NCBI GenBank assembly: GCA_024275825.1
Contig: JAJRYK010000041.1
Span: 1 to 36,116, forward strand
Origin: Alphaproteobacteria bacterium
GTDB taxonomy: Bacteria; Pseudomonadota; Alphaproteobacteria; Micavibrionales; Micavibrionaceae
Direction: 5' to 3'
DNA length: 36,116 bases
The notes under the pieces were generated by a model. It searched no databases, was not told where the DNA came from, and worked only from the letters and a program-made list of their open reading frames with translations. Below are positions 1 to 6,776 of the stretch, in pieces. How positions within the stretch are numbered: position 1 is the first letter of the stretch; every line of letters begins with the position of its first letter. A program made the translations under genes and the position numbers.

Positions 1-53
1 ATATTACGAACAACCTTGTCCGCCTCGTTTTTATGATCTTGTTTTTGTCTCAT
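1..53 (-). CDS. IS3-like transposase OrfA, N-terminal 17 residues only
   Basis: The minus strand opens with ATG at 51-53 after a purine-rich ribosome site (AAGGAACGAAG). It reads MRQKQDHKNEADKVVRN before running off the left edge. The EADKVV stretch a few residues after the start is a common beginning of IS3-family OrfA proteins, which carry a helix-turn-helix and work with OrfB by frameshifting. Only this beginning is visible, so the family call rests on a short resemblance plus the terminal-looking sequence at 115-140. It could be another transposase with a similar N terminus. Confidence 0.5.
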   Translation of the reverse strand, partial: MRQKQDHKNEADKVVRN

Positions 54-140
54 CTTCGTTCCTTCCAGTCACTTCGATAAGCCAAAAACATCACCTTAAC
101 AATGGGCCGTCATCTGTCCAACTTGTGCTGACGGGGTACA
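1..140 (-). mobile_element. 5' end of an IS3-like insertion sequence
   Basis: The partial OrfA start lies about 60-90 bases inside a sequence that, read on the minus strand from 140, begins TGTACCCCGTCAGCAC. A TG start of this kind fits the terminal inverted repeat of an IS3-family element. The element would extend left out of the window. The exact end is inferred because the partner repeat is not visible. It lies just beyond the stop of hipA and marks the left side of the accessory region. Confidence 0.4.
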
Positions 141-179
141 GGAACATAGCACAACCCGCCCCGGACATTCCCGGCCAGA

Positions 180-1463
180 TTAGTCTTTGAATTGATCCGC
201 GATATGGGCGCAGCGTTCGCGTATCAGCTTCGCTACACCTTCAGCCACAGGATTTCCAATTTCGATTTTTTCCAGTCCGGCCTGAGCTGCCTTTGCAAGT
301 TCAAGAACACGGCTTTTGACAAGCGGTTTAGCCAGTCCGGCCTCTTCTGCCAGTTTTTCGAAATGCCGTGAAGAAATCATATCCGATTTATATTCCCCAC
401 CGATCTTCATAGCCATTTTGGAGCTAAGTTCCGGGTAATAGGTTGTGCAGACAATATCATAGAGCGGCGCAAGTCTTATATCTGCGCCCAAAAGAATTCG
501 CGTTGCCAAACCTGAATCCTCGCGGGCGTCATAGGTAAAGGAAAAGTTTTTCCCATGCGCATCATTATTGCCCACCAGAAAATTGAAAATCACCGCATCA
601 AGCAAACGTTGAAGATCTATAACCGGCGTGCTTGAAACTTCGCGCAAAAGAGCAAAACAATTTTTAAGTGAAGGGCCGCCCTCTCCCTGATATTTATTTT
701 CAGAAACAATGCCCAGCGCTTGACAAAAATCTTCTTGATGAAGACGCTCAAGATATTCAGGGCCGTTAGGAACCTGCCCTATCCTGCGATCATAACGCTC
801 AATCAAAAGGTAATCGATTTCCTCCACGCTACGGATTTCAACCCTGGCCGTCGGCAAATCAATGGCTTCCGCCAGCTTCATGCACAACGCTTCATTAAAA
901 ACCACACCCTCAAAATGCTCAATGGCAGGTTTCAGAATATGGGTACTGGGCGCACCGCCGAGGGGAATCGAAATCTGATCTCCTGAAACATGCACTGCGA
1001 TTTTATCCTGTGCGCCCGCAAGGGAAAGCCGTACGCCATCTTCGCCCGCCATAAGCGGACGGCGCGGCAATTCCCGAAGCGTATTCGCCAGTTTCTCATC
1101 CGAAAGCGCCCGGTATTTGTAATCGCGTTCCGGCAACCCCTCCCCGGCAGGTATAAAAGTAATTGCCCCGGCGCATTCCCCGCCGATCTGCTCCAGCATA
1201 GCGAAATCATTCCGCGCACTGATCCCCAGATTGCGGGCAATCATCTCGCGCTTGCTTTCTTCCGGCAGGATGCCCGCGAAGAAACCCCGGCATTCTCTGC
1301 GCTTGAAACGCTCCTGCCGCAAAGGCAGTGAATGCGACAAAGGCAGTGCGCCCGGTTTTTCCAGCCAGCTTTGAACATAATCAAAAACCATTTCGCCGTG
1401 GTCATCCTGAATAAGATGTCCGGCAAGATCACGGTGCAGGTAAACGTCAAGCGTCCGGGCCAT
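180..1463 (-). CDS. hipA: HipA serine/threonine kinase toxin
   Basis: A 427-residue HipA-family kinase, close to the family's usual length (about 440). An N-terminal HipA subdomain with the GxLPE-like FFAGILPEES (residues 61-70) is followed by the ATP-handling SLAGAQDK loop (147-154), an ERYDR segment (222-226), the catalytic NNDAHGKNFS motif (299-308) and LAPLYDIV (331-338). In the known family, HipA phosphorylates glutamyl-tRNA synthetase and induces dormancy until bound by HipB. The ATG at 1461-1463 overlaps the end of hipB by 17 bases, so the pair is translationally coupled, antitoxin first. Motifs look intact, so a working kinase is likely. The cellular target here is inferred. Confidence 0.93.
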   Translation of the reverse strand: MARTLDVYLHRDLAGHLIQDDHGEMVFDYVQSWLEKPGALPLSHSLPLRQERFKRRECRGFFAGILPEESKREMIARNLGISARNDFAMLEQIGGECAGAITFIPAGEGLPERDYKYRALSDEKLANTLRELPRRPLMAGEDGVRLSLAGAQDKIAVHVSGDQISIPLGGAPSTHILKPAIEHFEGVVFNEALCMKLAEAIDLPTARVEIRSVEEIDYLLIERYDRRIGQVPNGPEYLERLHQEDFCQALGIVSENKYQGEGGPSLKNCFALLREVSSTPVIDLQRLLDAVIFNFLVGNNDAHGKNFSFTYDAREDSGLATRILLGADIRLAPLYDIVCTTYYPELSSKMAMKIGGEYKSDMISSRHFEKLAEEAGLAKPLVKSRVLELAKAAQAGLEKIEIGNPVAEGVAKLIRERCAHIADQFKD

Positions 1464-1728
1464 GTTCCTCCTCCTCCGATTTTTTTGGCGACGCTTTTTC
1501 CGGCGGTTTTTTCAGGAAGTAAGGCGGCGGCGTCAAAGCCAGTTTGATTCCCAGCGTCTGCAAAACCGTCAGAACCTTGCCGATCTGACAGGTCGGTTTA
1601 CCCTTCTCCAGTTCAATAATAAAACGCAAACCCGTGCCCGATGTCAGAGCAAGATTCTTCTGGGTGATGCCCATATCTTTGCGCGTTTTCCTGACAAGTA
1701 CGCCGATTTGTTCCGGTGTGTATTTCAT
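1447..1728 (-). CDS. hipB: HipB-type XRE antitoxin and autorepressor
   Basis: 93 residues starting MKYTPEQIG at the ATG 1726-1728, preceded by AGGCG. A longer frame to 1782 lacks a better start and would run across operator O1. An XRE helix-turn-helix spans about residues 5-65 (VRKTRKDMGITQKNLALTSG and the ELEKGKPT turn), followed by a proline/lysine-rich tail ending EEEEHGPDA. It should bind the palindromic operators upstream, repress the operon and neutralise HipA. The downstream hipA overlap and the three operators support the role. The tail is longer than a bare HTH and may contact HipA. Confidence 0.88.
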   Translation of the reverse strand: MKYTPEQIGVLVRKTRKDMGITQKNLALTSGTGLRFIIELEKGKPTCQIGKVLTVLQTLGIKLALTPPPYFLKKPPEKASPKKSEEEEHGPDA

Positions 1729-1746
1729 GGTCGCCTGCTTTTTAAT

Positions 1747-1762
1747 GTTACCGTACGGGAAT
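1747..1762. promoter_or_regulatory. hip operator O1
   Basis: GTTACCGTACGGGAAT, a near-palindrome centred on CCGTACGG. It overlaps the -10 box of the hipB promoter. It matches O2 and O3 in sequence and its centre is 49 bases from that of O2. Confidence 0.65.
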
Positions 1763-1789
1763 ATTATCAGGACGTGGAGCAAAAATCAA
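1761..1789 (-). promoter_or_regulatory. hipBA promoter
   Basis: On the minus strand TTGATT (1784-1789) and TAATAT (1761-1766) are separated by exactly 17 bases, a good sigma-70-type pair. It lies about 35-60 bases before the hipB ATG. Operator O1 overlaps the -10 box and O2 lies just upstream of the -35 box, which fits autorepression. Confidence 0.6.
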
Positions 1790-1795
1790 GACATT

Positions 1796-1811
1796 ATTAC
1801 CGTACGGTAAC
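1796..1811. promoter_or_regulatory. hip operator O2
   Basis: ATTACCGTACGGTAAC, the best palindrome of the three (TTACCGTACGGTAA is perfect). It sits directly upstream of the hipB -35 box, 49 bases centre to centre from both O1 and O3. Confidence 0.68.
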
Positions 1812-1844
1812 ATTTTATCCTTTTAGGCTAAAAATCACCAGAAT

Positions 1845-1860
1845 ATTACCGATAGGGAAT
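1845..1860. promoter_or_regulatory. hip operator O3
   Basis: ATTACCGATAGGGAAT, a degenerate copy of the same operator flanked by AATATT on both sides, as O1 is on its right. It lies far upstream of the hipB promoter, where it could support DNA looping or control of rightward transcription. Confidence 0.55.
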
Positions 1861-1933
1861 ATTTATGGCTTTAGGCTATCTGAATGAATTGCCCGTTTTC
1901 TTTTGCCTGAAAAACCTCTATCTTATTGTGTAT

Positions 1934-2118
1934 CCGGGCAAAAAACCCGGTCGGGGCTAGTTACTCCACCAATGCGGCCAACAGCATCTGGCCGTAATCA
2001 ATGATGCTGCTTTCTTGACCTATGGTCGGGGAGCAGCGGAATATAATAGCGCTTGCGTGAATACGCTGGCCGTTCATTGGACGGTAACTACTCCCCGGCT
2101 ACCAAGGTCAAACTTGGT
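1934..2118 (+). ncRNA. candidate structured RNA with pseudoknot, unidentified
   Basis: This gene-free stretch is packed with complementary segments. Hairpins: CCGGG 1934-1938 with CCCGG 1946-1950; CGGCCA 1975-1980 with TGGCCG 1989-1994; CAGCG 2034-2038 with CGCTG 2064-2068; ACCAAG 2101-2106 with CTTGGT 2113-2118. The loop CAGCATC (1982-1988) pairs with GATGCTG (2003-2009), an H-type pseudoknot. CCAATG (1969-1974) matches CATTGG (2075-2080). A closing stem joins GGTCGGGG (1949-1956) and AGTTAC (1959-1964) to GTAACT (2084-2089) and CCCCGGCT (2093-2100). GGTCGGGGAG (2024-2033) competes for 2091-2100. I recognise no Rfam family. It may be a leader of the 59-aa gene or an independent RNA. Confidence 0.35.
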
Positions 2119-2150
2119 GGCCGTTTTCGTTACAAAAAAGGGAGCGTGCC

Positions 2151-2330
2151 ATGCCACTACATAAAGACATTACACCGGAAGAGCTTGCCGCTCTTGTTAA
2201 GCGCAAAATGATTGAATCCGCACCCGGCGTTGATCTGTACCAATATCTTGATCTGGACGCCATGGAGCAGGAAATCGTCACACATTTAAAACGCACACGC
2301 CCTCTCATAAAGAGGGCTGATCATGAGTAA
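2151..2330 (+). CDS. Small 59-aa protein upstream of XRE regulator
   Basis: ATG at 2151 after AAAAAAGGGAGCG, reading MPLHKDITPEELAALVKRKM and ending KRADHE at TAA 2328-2330. The predicted protein is soluble, mostly helical and charged, with no signal peptide or membrane segment. Its last eight bases (ATGAGTAA) contain the start of the XRE gene at 2323, so the two are translationally coupled. I do not recognise the family. A small partner protein co-transcribed with a DNA-binding regulator is often an antitoxin-like or anti-repressor protein, but nothing in this sequence proves that. Confidence 0.6.
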   Translation: MPLHKDITPEELAALVKRKMIESAPGVDLYQYLDLDAMEQEIVTHLKRTRPLIKRADHE

Positions 2331-2706
2331 AACCAGAAAAGGCCGTGCAAACGCTGTTGATATTCATGTTGGTAAAAAATTGCGGACCATCCGAGTTTTA
2401 CGCGGACTCAGCCAACAAAAACTTGGCAAGAAAGTCGGGATAACCTTCCAGCAAATCCAGAAATATGAACACGGCACAAACCGGATAAGCGCCGGACGAC
2501 TTTATGAATTGGCAAACATATTGGAAATCTCGGTTCTGGACTTTTATGAAGGCTTGGGCGATCTACGCCGAAGCACAGGCATTCCCTGCCTTACCAAGGA
2601 AGAAGTTACATGGCTGAAAGCTTTAAACGATCTACAAAGCCAGAAAATTAAGAAAAAACTGTGTCATTTGGTTCTTGCTGTTACTGAAGAAATAAAAAAA
2701 GCCTAA
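2323..2706 (+). CDS. XRE-family HTH transcriptional regulator
   Basis: 127 residues. The helix-turn-helix spans about residues 13-72, with the signature VDIHVGKKLRTIRVLRGLSQ, then TFQQIQKYEHGTNRISAGRL, which is characteristic of a large alphaproteobacterial XRE group. The C-terminal 55 residues are helical (LTKEEVTWLKALNDLQSQ) and probably dimerise. It overlaps the preceding 59-aa gene by eight bases. Targets are unknown. The structured stretch and hip operators lie upstream, but no operator specific to this protein is obvious. Confidence 0.88.
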   Translation: MSKTRKGRANAVDIHVGKKLRTIRVLRGLSQQKLGKKVGITFQQIQKYEHGTNRISAGRLYELANILEISVLDFYEGLGDLRRSTGIPCLTKEEVTWLKALNDLQSQKIKKKLCHLVLAVTEEIKKA

Positions 2707-2786
2707 ACATAAATCGAATAATTCTCAGCATAAGCTTCCATATTTAACGAACTTACTCTAACTTCTTGTAAAATAAGGGTTATAGG

Positions 2787-2948
2787 ATGCAGTCCATTAA
2801 TTTTGAACATTTACGGAAACATAGACCGGAACTCGCCTCTTTAGGTGGCTTCGCGGAAGCTTATGTTTTTAACGACCCTTCAGGTGCATTAGTCAAAATG
2901 CGCCAGTTTGCAGAATATATTGTTAAGAGCATATATAACGCATTTTAA
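2787..2948 (+). pseudogene. HsdR-type N-terminal fragment (type I restriction remnant)
   Basis: ATG at 2787 after AGGGTTATAGG gives a 53-residue product ending VKSIYNAF at TAA 2946-2948. The run [20 protein letters not shown] followed by [17 protein letters not shown] matches the pattern at the start of EcoKI-type HsdR subunits and DUF4145-like domains (ELA.LG..AE.Y...DP..AL.KLRQFAE). A real HsdR continues for roughly 1000 residues with helicase motifs, all absent here. I read it as the stump of a deleted restriction gene. A free-standing DUF4145-like miniprotein is possible but less likely. Confidence 0.55.
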
Positions 2949-3204
2949 ATCCCCGCGCGTAAAGCGAGTGAGGTGTAGCGCTTCCAGACCAACAAGTATA
3001 GCTCGCTATTAAAATGATACCATGGGTGTAAACTCGTGGAGGTTCAATTTATCCCCACAAGCGCCAACCCTTAGAACTGTCTGCTACCCCCGTGCTACCC
3101 CGAAGAAAAATTGCCGAAAACTAGACAAACAGAAAATCATGTAACGCATTGAATTTATTTGATAAATGGTGGTTTATTGACCCGGCACCCCGGCAATACC
3201 ATTA
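2949..3204. other. Gene-free island-edge sequence with TGCTACCCC direct repeat
   Basis: I see no credible coding frame here. Near 3079-3104 the nonamer TGCTACCCC occurs twice in close succession (CTGCTACCCCCGTGCTACCCC), the kind of short direct repeat found as arm-type binding sites beside tyrosine integrase attachment sites. Between here and the tRNA remnant GCCGGGG-type sequence is also repeated (3179-3194, read on the minus strand as GCCGGGGTGCCGGGTC). No integrase gene is present. The attachment-site reading is inference. Confidence 0.3.
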
Positions 3205-3244
3205 CGCTGCCAGCGAAGCGCTCTCCCAGCTGAGCTAAGGACCC
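3205..3244 (-). pseudogene. 5' half of tRNA-Ala(GGC), truncated at the anticodon stem
   Basis: On the minus strand from 3244 the sequence reads GGGTCCTTAGCTCAGCTGGG, then AGAGCGCTTCGCTGGCAGCG. This is the acceptor 5' strand, the D-arm and the anticodon stem-loop CTTCG-CTGGCAG-CG with a GGC anticodon. After base 40 the expected AAG stem end, variable loop, TTCGA T-loop and acceptor 3' strand are absent, and the sequence continues TAATGGTATTGCC. The gene cannot fold into a tRNA. Truncation in the anticodon arm is the classic position for tyrosine-recombinase attachment, so it likely marks an island junction followed by deletion. Confidence 0.75.
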
Positions 3245-3385
3245 ATTGATAACCCTGATGCAAAACATCTCAGATTGCCTTATGCCGCAGCTTAGCTTCG
3301 AGGAAGCAAAGGCGAGCTTTTAGGATTTGATACTCTTAATACCAAATGCTGTGCATTTCAAGGAAAAAGGCATATTGCCTTACGT

Positions 3386-3664
3386 TTAAGCACCGCCGTT
3401 TTCCCAGCTGGCCTTTTTACGATAAATTGTGGAGGGAGAAACCCTCAACCGCGCCGCCGCACATGGAATATTACCGGCACAAAGCTTAATCGCCAATTCA
3501 ATATAGGCGCGCTCAATTTCGGCCAGCGGCTTAATCTTATAAGCATCCTGAGACAAGACATCATAACCTGCGAGCTCGCTCAAAGCGGCATTACCACTTT
3601 GGCCATCATCAAACATATTTGGGCACATGAGATAAAGCTTATAAGCGAGTGGGTAAAAAATCAC
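3386..3664 (-). CDS. Small Fis-type (HTH_8) DNA-binding protein
   Basis: The frame opens with GTG at 3664. The ATG at 3628, giving about 80 residues from MCPNMFDDGQ, is an alternative start and I cannot decide. The C-terminal half, IKPLAEIERAYIELAIKLCA then GNIPCAAARLRVSPSTIYRK, is the Fis-type helix-turn-helix that ends sigma-54 activators of the NtrC/DctD class. Receiver and AAA+ domains are absent and a TGA blocks extension upstream. It is therefore either a free-standing Fis-like regulator or the tail of a deleted activator. Position beside the tRNA remnant favours the edge of a deletion, but small orphan HTH_8 proteins are common in alphaproteobacteria. Confidence 0.7.
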   Translation of the reverse strand: MIFYPLAYKLYLMCPNMFDDGQSGNAALSELAGYDVLSQDAYKIKPLAEIERAYIELAIKLCAGNIPCAAARLRVSPSTIYRKKASWENGGA

Positions 3665-3700
3665 GCCTTTTCACAGAGTCAGACCCCTGTATGCGGGATA

Positions 3701-3740
3701 ATAAAAAGCCGTCCAGCGACGGGTCACTAAGTGGCTTTTT
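3701..3740 (-). terminator. Rho-independent terminator after ybhL-like gene
   Basis: On the minus strand CCGTC-GCTG-GACGG (3722-3709) is followed by CTTTTTATTA, a compact intrinsic terminator 50 bases beyond the BI-1 stop. An outer pairing of AAAAAGCC (3703-3710) with GGCTTTTT (3733-3740) extends the stem and may also let it act in the plus direction. Confidence 0.65.
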
Positions 3741-3771
3741 AAAATCAAATCAATATAGACGCGAAAAAATG

Positions 3772-4488
3772 CTAGTTCCGCGAGCCGCCAAATAGACGAA
3801 GCAGCATCATAAACAAATTAATGAAATCCAGATACAAGCGCAAAGAGCCCATAATCGCCATCTTGGTCAGGCTGTCCTGCCCATGAGAGGCGTGGTAGGT
3901 TTCCTTGATTTTCTGCGTATCCCAGGCGGTCAGACCGGTAAATACAATCACGCCAATCACGGAAATCACAAAATGCATGGCCGAAGATTGCATGAATATA
4001 TTCACCACCGAAGCAATAATAATCCCGATCAAACCCATAAACATGAATGAGCCCATAGAGGTTAAATCCTTGCGCGTTGTATAACCATAGATCGAAGTCG
4101 CCGAAAACATGCCCGCCGTTATAAAGAAAACGCGCGCAATGCTCTCATTCGAATAAATCATAAAGATTGAGGATAGCGATATACCAAACAAAGCCGTAAA
4201 GAGAATATAAAGCCCGGCCACCTTGCCAACCGACATTTTATGCATCTTCGCCGGTGTAAGGCCAAACAGCAAAATTCCAAATGGCGCCAGCATCACTGTC
4301 CAGCGGATCAGCGCATTGGAATAGAAAAGCTGAAACAGCTCTTCAGACGTGCCAACGCCGTACGCCAAAACGCCCGTAACCACAAGGCCCAGCGCCATCA
4401 TATTATAAACCTGCTGCATATAGGTCCGCAAACCCTGATCAACCGTTGCACCTTCGCGCTTGGCCGCTATATCGTGATGTTCATTCAT
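3772..4488 (-). CDS. Bax inhibitor-1 (BI-1/YbhL-YccA) family membrane protein
   Basis: 238 residues with seven hydrophobic segments, the usual length for BI-1/YccA proteins. After a soluble N terminus (AAKREGATVDQGLRTYMQQV) come the family hallmarks: VYNMMALGLVVTGVLAYGV (TM1), the FGISLSSIF segment, TSIYGYTTRKDLTSMGSFMF and the C-terminal AWDTQKIKETY then LYLDFINLFMMLLRLFG. Family members act in the inner membrane as ion or Ca2+ leak channels or protease-associated proteins; the substrate here is unknown. GGAG lies nine bases before the ATG. The stop is TAG, followed eight codons later by TGA. The protein end at FGGSRN is normal for the family, so TAG probably terminates here. Confidence 0.92.
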   Translation of the reverse strand: MNEHHDIAAKREGATVDQGLRTYMQQVYNMMALGLVVTGVLAYGVGTSEELFQLFYSNALIRWTVMLAPFGILLFGLTPAKMHKMSVGKVAGLYILFTALFGISLSSIFMIYSNESIARVFFITAGMFSATSIYGYTTRKDLTSMGSFMFMGLIGIIIASVVNIFMQSSAMHFVISVIGVIVFTGLTAWDTQKIKETYHASHGQDSLTKMAIMGSLRLYLDFINLFMMLLRLFGGSRN

Positions 4489-4532
4489 CGCGTATTATCT
4501 CCAAAAATTAAACTATAGAACTACCTGACACA

Positions 4533-4561
4533 TATATAATGCCTATTGTCCTAAATTTCAA
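4533..4561 (-). promoter_or_regulatory. Candidate promoter of the BI-1 gene
   Basis: Minus-strand TTGAAA (4556-4561) and TATATA (4533-4538) are 17 bases apart. The resulting leader would be about 40 bases with GGAGATAA before the ATG. A ybhL-leader RNA is known upstream of such genes in alphaproteobacteria, but I cannot confirm it here. Confidence 0.4.
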
Positions 4562-4587
4562 AGGAAACCGGAAAAATAGATAGAGGT

Positions 4588-5403
4588 TTAACGCATTCCT
4601 GGAACAACAGGGTCACCCATCGTCCCCGCAACCCCATCTTGCGTGACAAGAAATAGCTCTTTAGTAATCGGGTACGGCAAGCGAAGAAAATCTTTGCTAA
4701 TGCGCTCACGAACCCTATCAACAAACTCCCCCGGCTCTATGCTGCAAGCAATAAATATATCGCGCGCAGGCGTTACCACATAAAATGTTTCGCCTAAATC
4801 GGGCGCTAATTCATTGTAAAGACCAGATAAACACAGCCGTGCCGCATCATAGCCATCTCGCTTTTCCAGAATAACGGCCTTGCCGCCTTCTGCAGACTCA
4901 ATGATCTTCATCTCTAAATCAGGGACATATTCACCCAGATTCTTAAGCGCAATTTCATGAATTTCATCAATACTCACGCCCCACTTTACAAGCTGTTCAG
5001 TCGTAATGTTAACTGTCATTTGCGGCATATCTATAACAAAAACTATTACTGTGTCATTTACGTATGGGACATGCGCGACCATCTCTTCAGTAAAATGCTC
5101 AAAAATACTTATCGGCTGAATACGGGGCATAATTTGTCCCTTTATTTCATCAAATGATTGATCACCACACTTTCGTTCGTAATCATTTAGAAATAACTTA
5201 TCCAAAAACTCTGCAACAATATCTGTGCCGCGAGCTGGTTCAAAATCAACCATACGTTTTAAATTTTCTAAATCTAAGCGGCGGCCATCAACCAGCACAT
5301 CGTCAGAATTAAGAATTTCAATATTAAGTTTAGGCTGTCTTTTTTTTATATGTTCAGTAACATATTCAACAAATTCCTTTGGATCAGTTGGCATTTCAGG
5401 CAT
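4588..5403 (-). CDS. DUF1444-family (YtpQ-like) protein
   Basis: 271 residues, soluble, no signal peptide. The segment MPRIQPISIFEHF, then HVPYVNDTVIVFVIDMPQMT and VNITTEQLVKWGVSIDEIHE, matches the conserved core of DUF1444 proteins, whose biochemical role is not established. The N-terminal region (HIKKRQPKLNIEILNSDDVL) resembles the domain's usual opening. The TAA stop leaves about 100 bases before the BI-1 gene, and both are on the minus strand, so they could be co-transcribed even though BI-1 has its own candidate promoter. Confidence 0.75.
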   Translation of the reverse strand: MPEMPTDPKEFVEYVTEHIKKRQPKLNIEILNSDDVLVDGRRLDLENLKRMVDFEPARGTDIVAEFLDKLFLNDYERKCGDQSFDEIKGQIMPRIQPISIFEHFTEEMVAHVPYVNDTVIVFVIDMPQMTVNITTEQLVKWGVSIDEIHEIALKNLGEYVPDLEMKIIESAEGGKAVILEKRDGYDAARLCLSGLYNELAPDLGETFYVVTPARDIFIACSIEPGEFVDRVRERISKDFLRLPYPITKELFLVTQDGVAGTMGDPVVPGMR

Positions 5404-5511
5404 GAATTAATCTTCCCTAATAAAGGCCCGCAAGGGCCATATGTTTAATAAAAAAAGCACACTACCCCCCCTCAATCAATATGTCAAGATAAATTATATG
5501 GCATTCGGCAA

Positions 5512-5540
5512 TTGATCTCCCCCGCAAAGCCCTTTAGAAT
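5512..5540 (+). promoter_or_regulatory. Promoter giving a leaderless FIST mRNA
   Basis: TTGATC (5512-5517) and TAGAAT (5535-5540) are 17 bases apart. The ATG at 5548 starts eight bases after the last base of the -10 box, where transcription would begin, and there is no ribosome site in between. This supports MSLIQ as the true start, since the frame extending back to TTG 5512 would begin inside the -35 box. Confidence 0.55.
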
Positions 5541-5547
5541 CCCCCGC

Positions 5548-6768
5548 ATGAGTTTAATTCAATCCACAGAATTTGCATCAGCCAGTGCGGCGGGGAAGGA
5601 CTGGCGGGAGGCCTCTAAGGCTGTGCTGGAACAGCTTGAAGAGGCGCAGAAAACCGGGGTGAAATTTAATCTTGGCTGGCTTTATATCACCGATGATCTG
5701 GCGGAGGATGCCGGCTCCATTATCAATCTATTCCGCTCTGTCCTTAATATAGAGCATTGGATCGGCGCGGTTGGCGTTGGCATTTGCGCCGGGGCGCAGG
5801 CCTATGTCGATCAACCCGCGATCTCCGCCATGATCGGGCAATTTGATGAGGGCACGTTTTGTGTTTTTAATGGCGCAGACAACCCTGAAAATCTTGATCT
5901 TTGGCTCAAAACCCACCCCCCCATGATGGTCTATATTCACGGCAACCCCCTGGCCGAACAAGACCCGGCCATCGCGATAAAAACGCTGGAGGATCAAACG
6001 CAGGGCTTTTTGCTGGGCGGGCTGTCTTCCTCGCGCAATGAACATGCGCAATTTGCGGGCGGACTGGCGAAAAATGGTCTAAGCGGGGTGGCGTTTTCAC
6101 AAGACATTCCGGTCGCCACCACCCTGTCGCAGGGCTGCGTGCCGATTGGCGAAATTCATACAATCAGCCGCGGCGCGGGCAATACGATTTTCGAGCTGGA
6201 TGACAGGCGCGCCGTGGATGTGTTTGAGGATGATCTGCGCGCTATGGCGATTAAAAAGCTCGACCGCGACCCGGATGACATTATCGTCAGCGACGATATG
6301 ATAGAGACAGGCGATATCCCCGAAGAGCTGCACAGCGTGTTTAAGGGCGAAATTCACGCCGCCTTCCCCGTCACCGGATCGGATCAAAAAGATTATCTGG
6401 TGCGGGGCTTGATGGGGCTGGATAATGAAGAAGGCTCAATCATGATCAGCCAGCCCATAAGCCACGGCGAGCAAATCATGTTCGTTCACCGCAATGACCA
6501 AACCGTGATGAAGGATCTAAGCCAGAGCCTTGTTGCATTGCGTGAGCGCGTGACAAAAGATACGGGCCGTTTCACCCCGAAAGCCGCCCTCTATATATCC
6601 TGCCTCGCCCGCGCCTATGGCGAAACCCCCGAAACCGGCGCGCTAGGCGAAATGAAACTAATCCATGACATCATCGGCGATGTCCCGCTAACAGGCTTTT
6701 ACGCCGGCGGCGAGATTAACAAGGCGCGGCTATACGGCTATACCGGGATTTTGACGCTGTTTTTGTAG
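5548..6768 (+). CDS. FIST-domain sensory protein
   Basis: 406 residues from MSLIQSTEFASA. The FIST N domain (about residues 25-215) includes VGVGICAGAQAYVDQPAISA, GGLSSSRNEHAQFAGG and the GVAFSQDIPVATTLSQGCVP strand-turn region. The FIST_C domain (about 220-405) ends ISCLARAYGE...GFYAGGEINKARLYGYTGIL. FIST proteins are cytoplasmic ligand-binding modules linked to signalling, proposed to sense small ligands such as amino acids. No kinase, GGDEF or methyl-accepting domain is fused, so it is a stand-alone version. The stop is TAG, with TAA three codons later, and the protein end is typical for the family. A leaderless promoter precedes it. Confidence 0.9.
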   Translation: MSLIQSTEFASASAAGKDWREASKAVLEQLEEAQKTGVKFNLGWLYITDDLAEDAGSIINLFRSVLNIEHWIGAVGVGICAGAQAYVDQPAISAMIGQFDEGTFCVFNGADNPENLDLWLKTHPPMMVYIHGNPLAEQDPAIAIKTLEDQTQGFLLGGLSSSRNEHAQFAGGLAKNGLSGVAFSQDIPVATTLSQGCVPIGEIHTISRGAGNTIFELDDRRAVDVFEDDLRAMAIKKLDRDPDDIIVSDDMIETGDIPEELHSVFKGEIHAAFPVTGSDQKDYLVRGLMGLDNEEGSIMISQPISHGEQIMFVHRNDQTVMKDLSQSLVALRERVTKDTGRFTPKAALYISCLARAYGETPETGALGEMKLIHDIIGDVPLTGFYAGGEINKARLYGYTGILTLFL

Positions 6769-6776
6769 AACGTATT

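Noticed and set aside
1934-2118. Identity as 6S RNA, tmRNA or a known riboswitch
   Set aside because: Conserved core sequences of those families that I know are not visible; reported only as an unidentified structured element.
4489-4587. ybhL-leader RNA upstream of the BI-1 gene
   Set aside because: Such a motif is known in alphaproteobacteria, but I could not find a convincing hairpin arrangement here.
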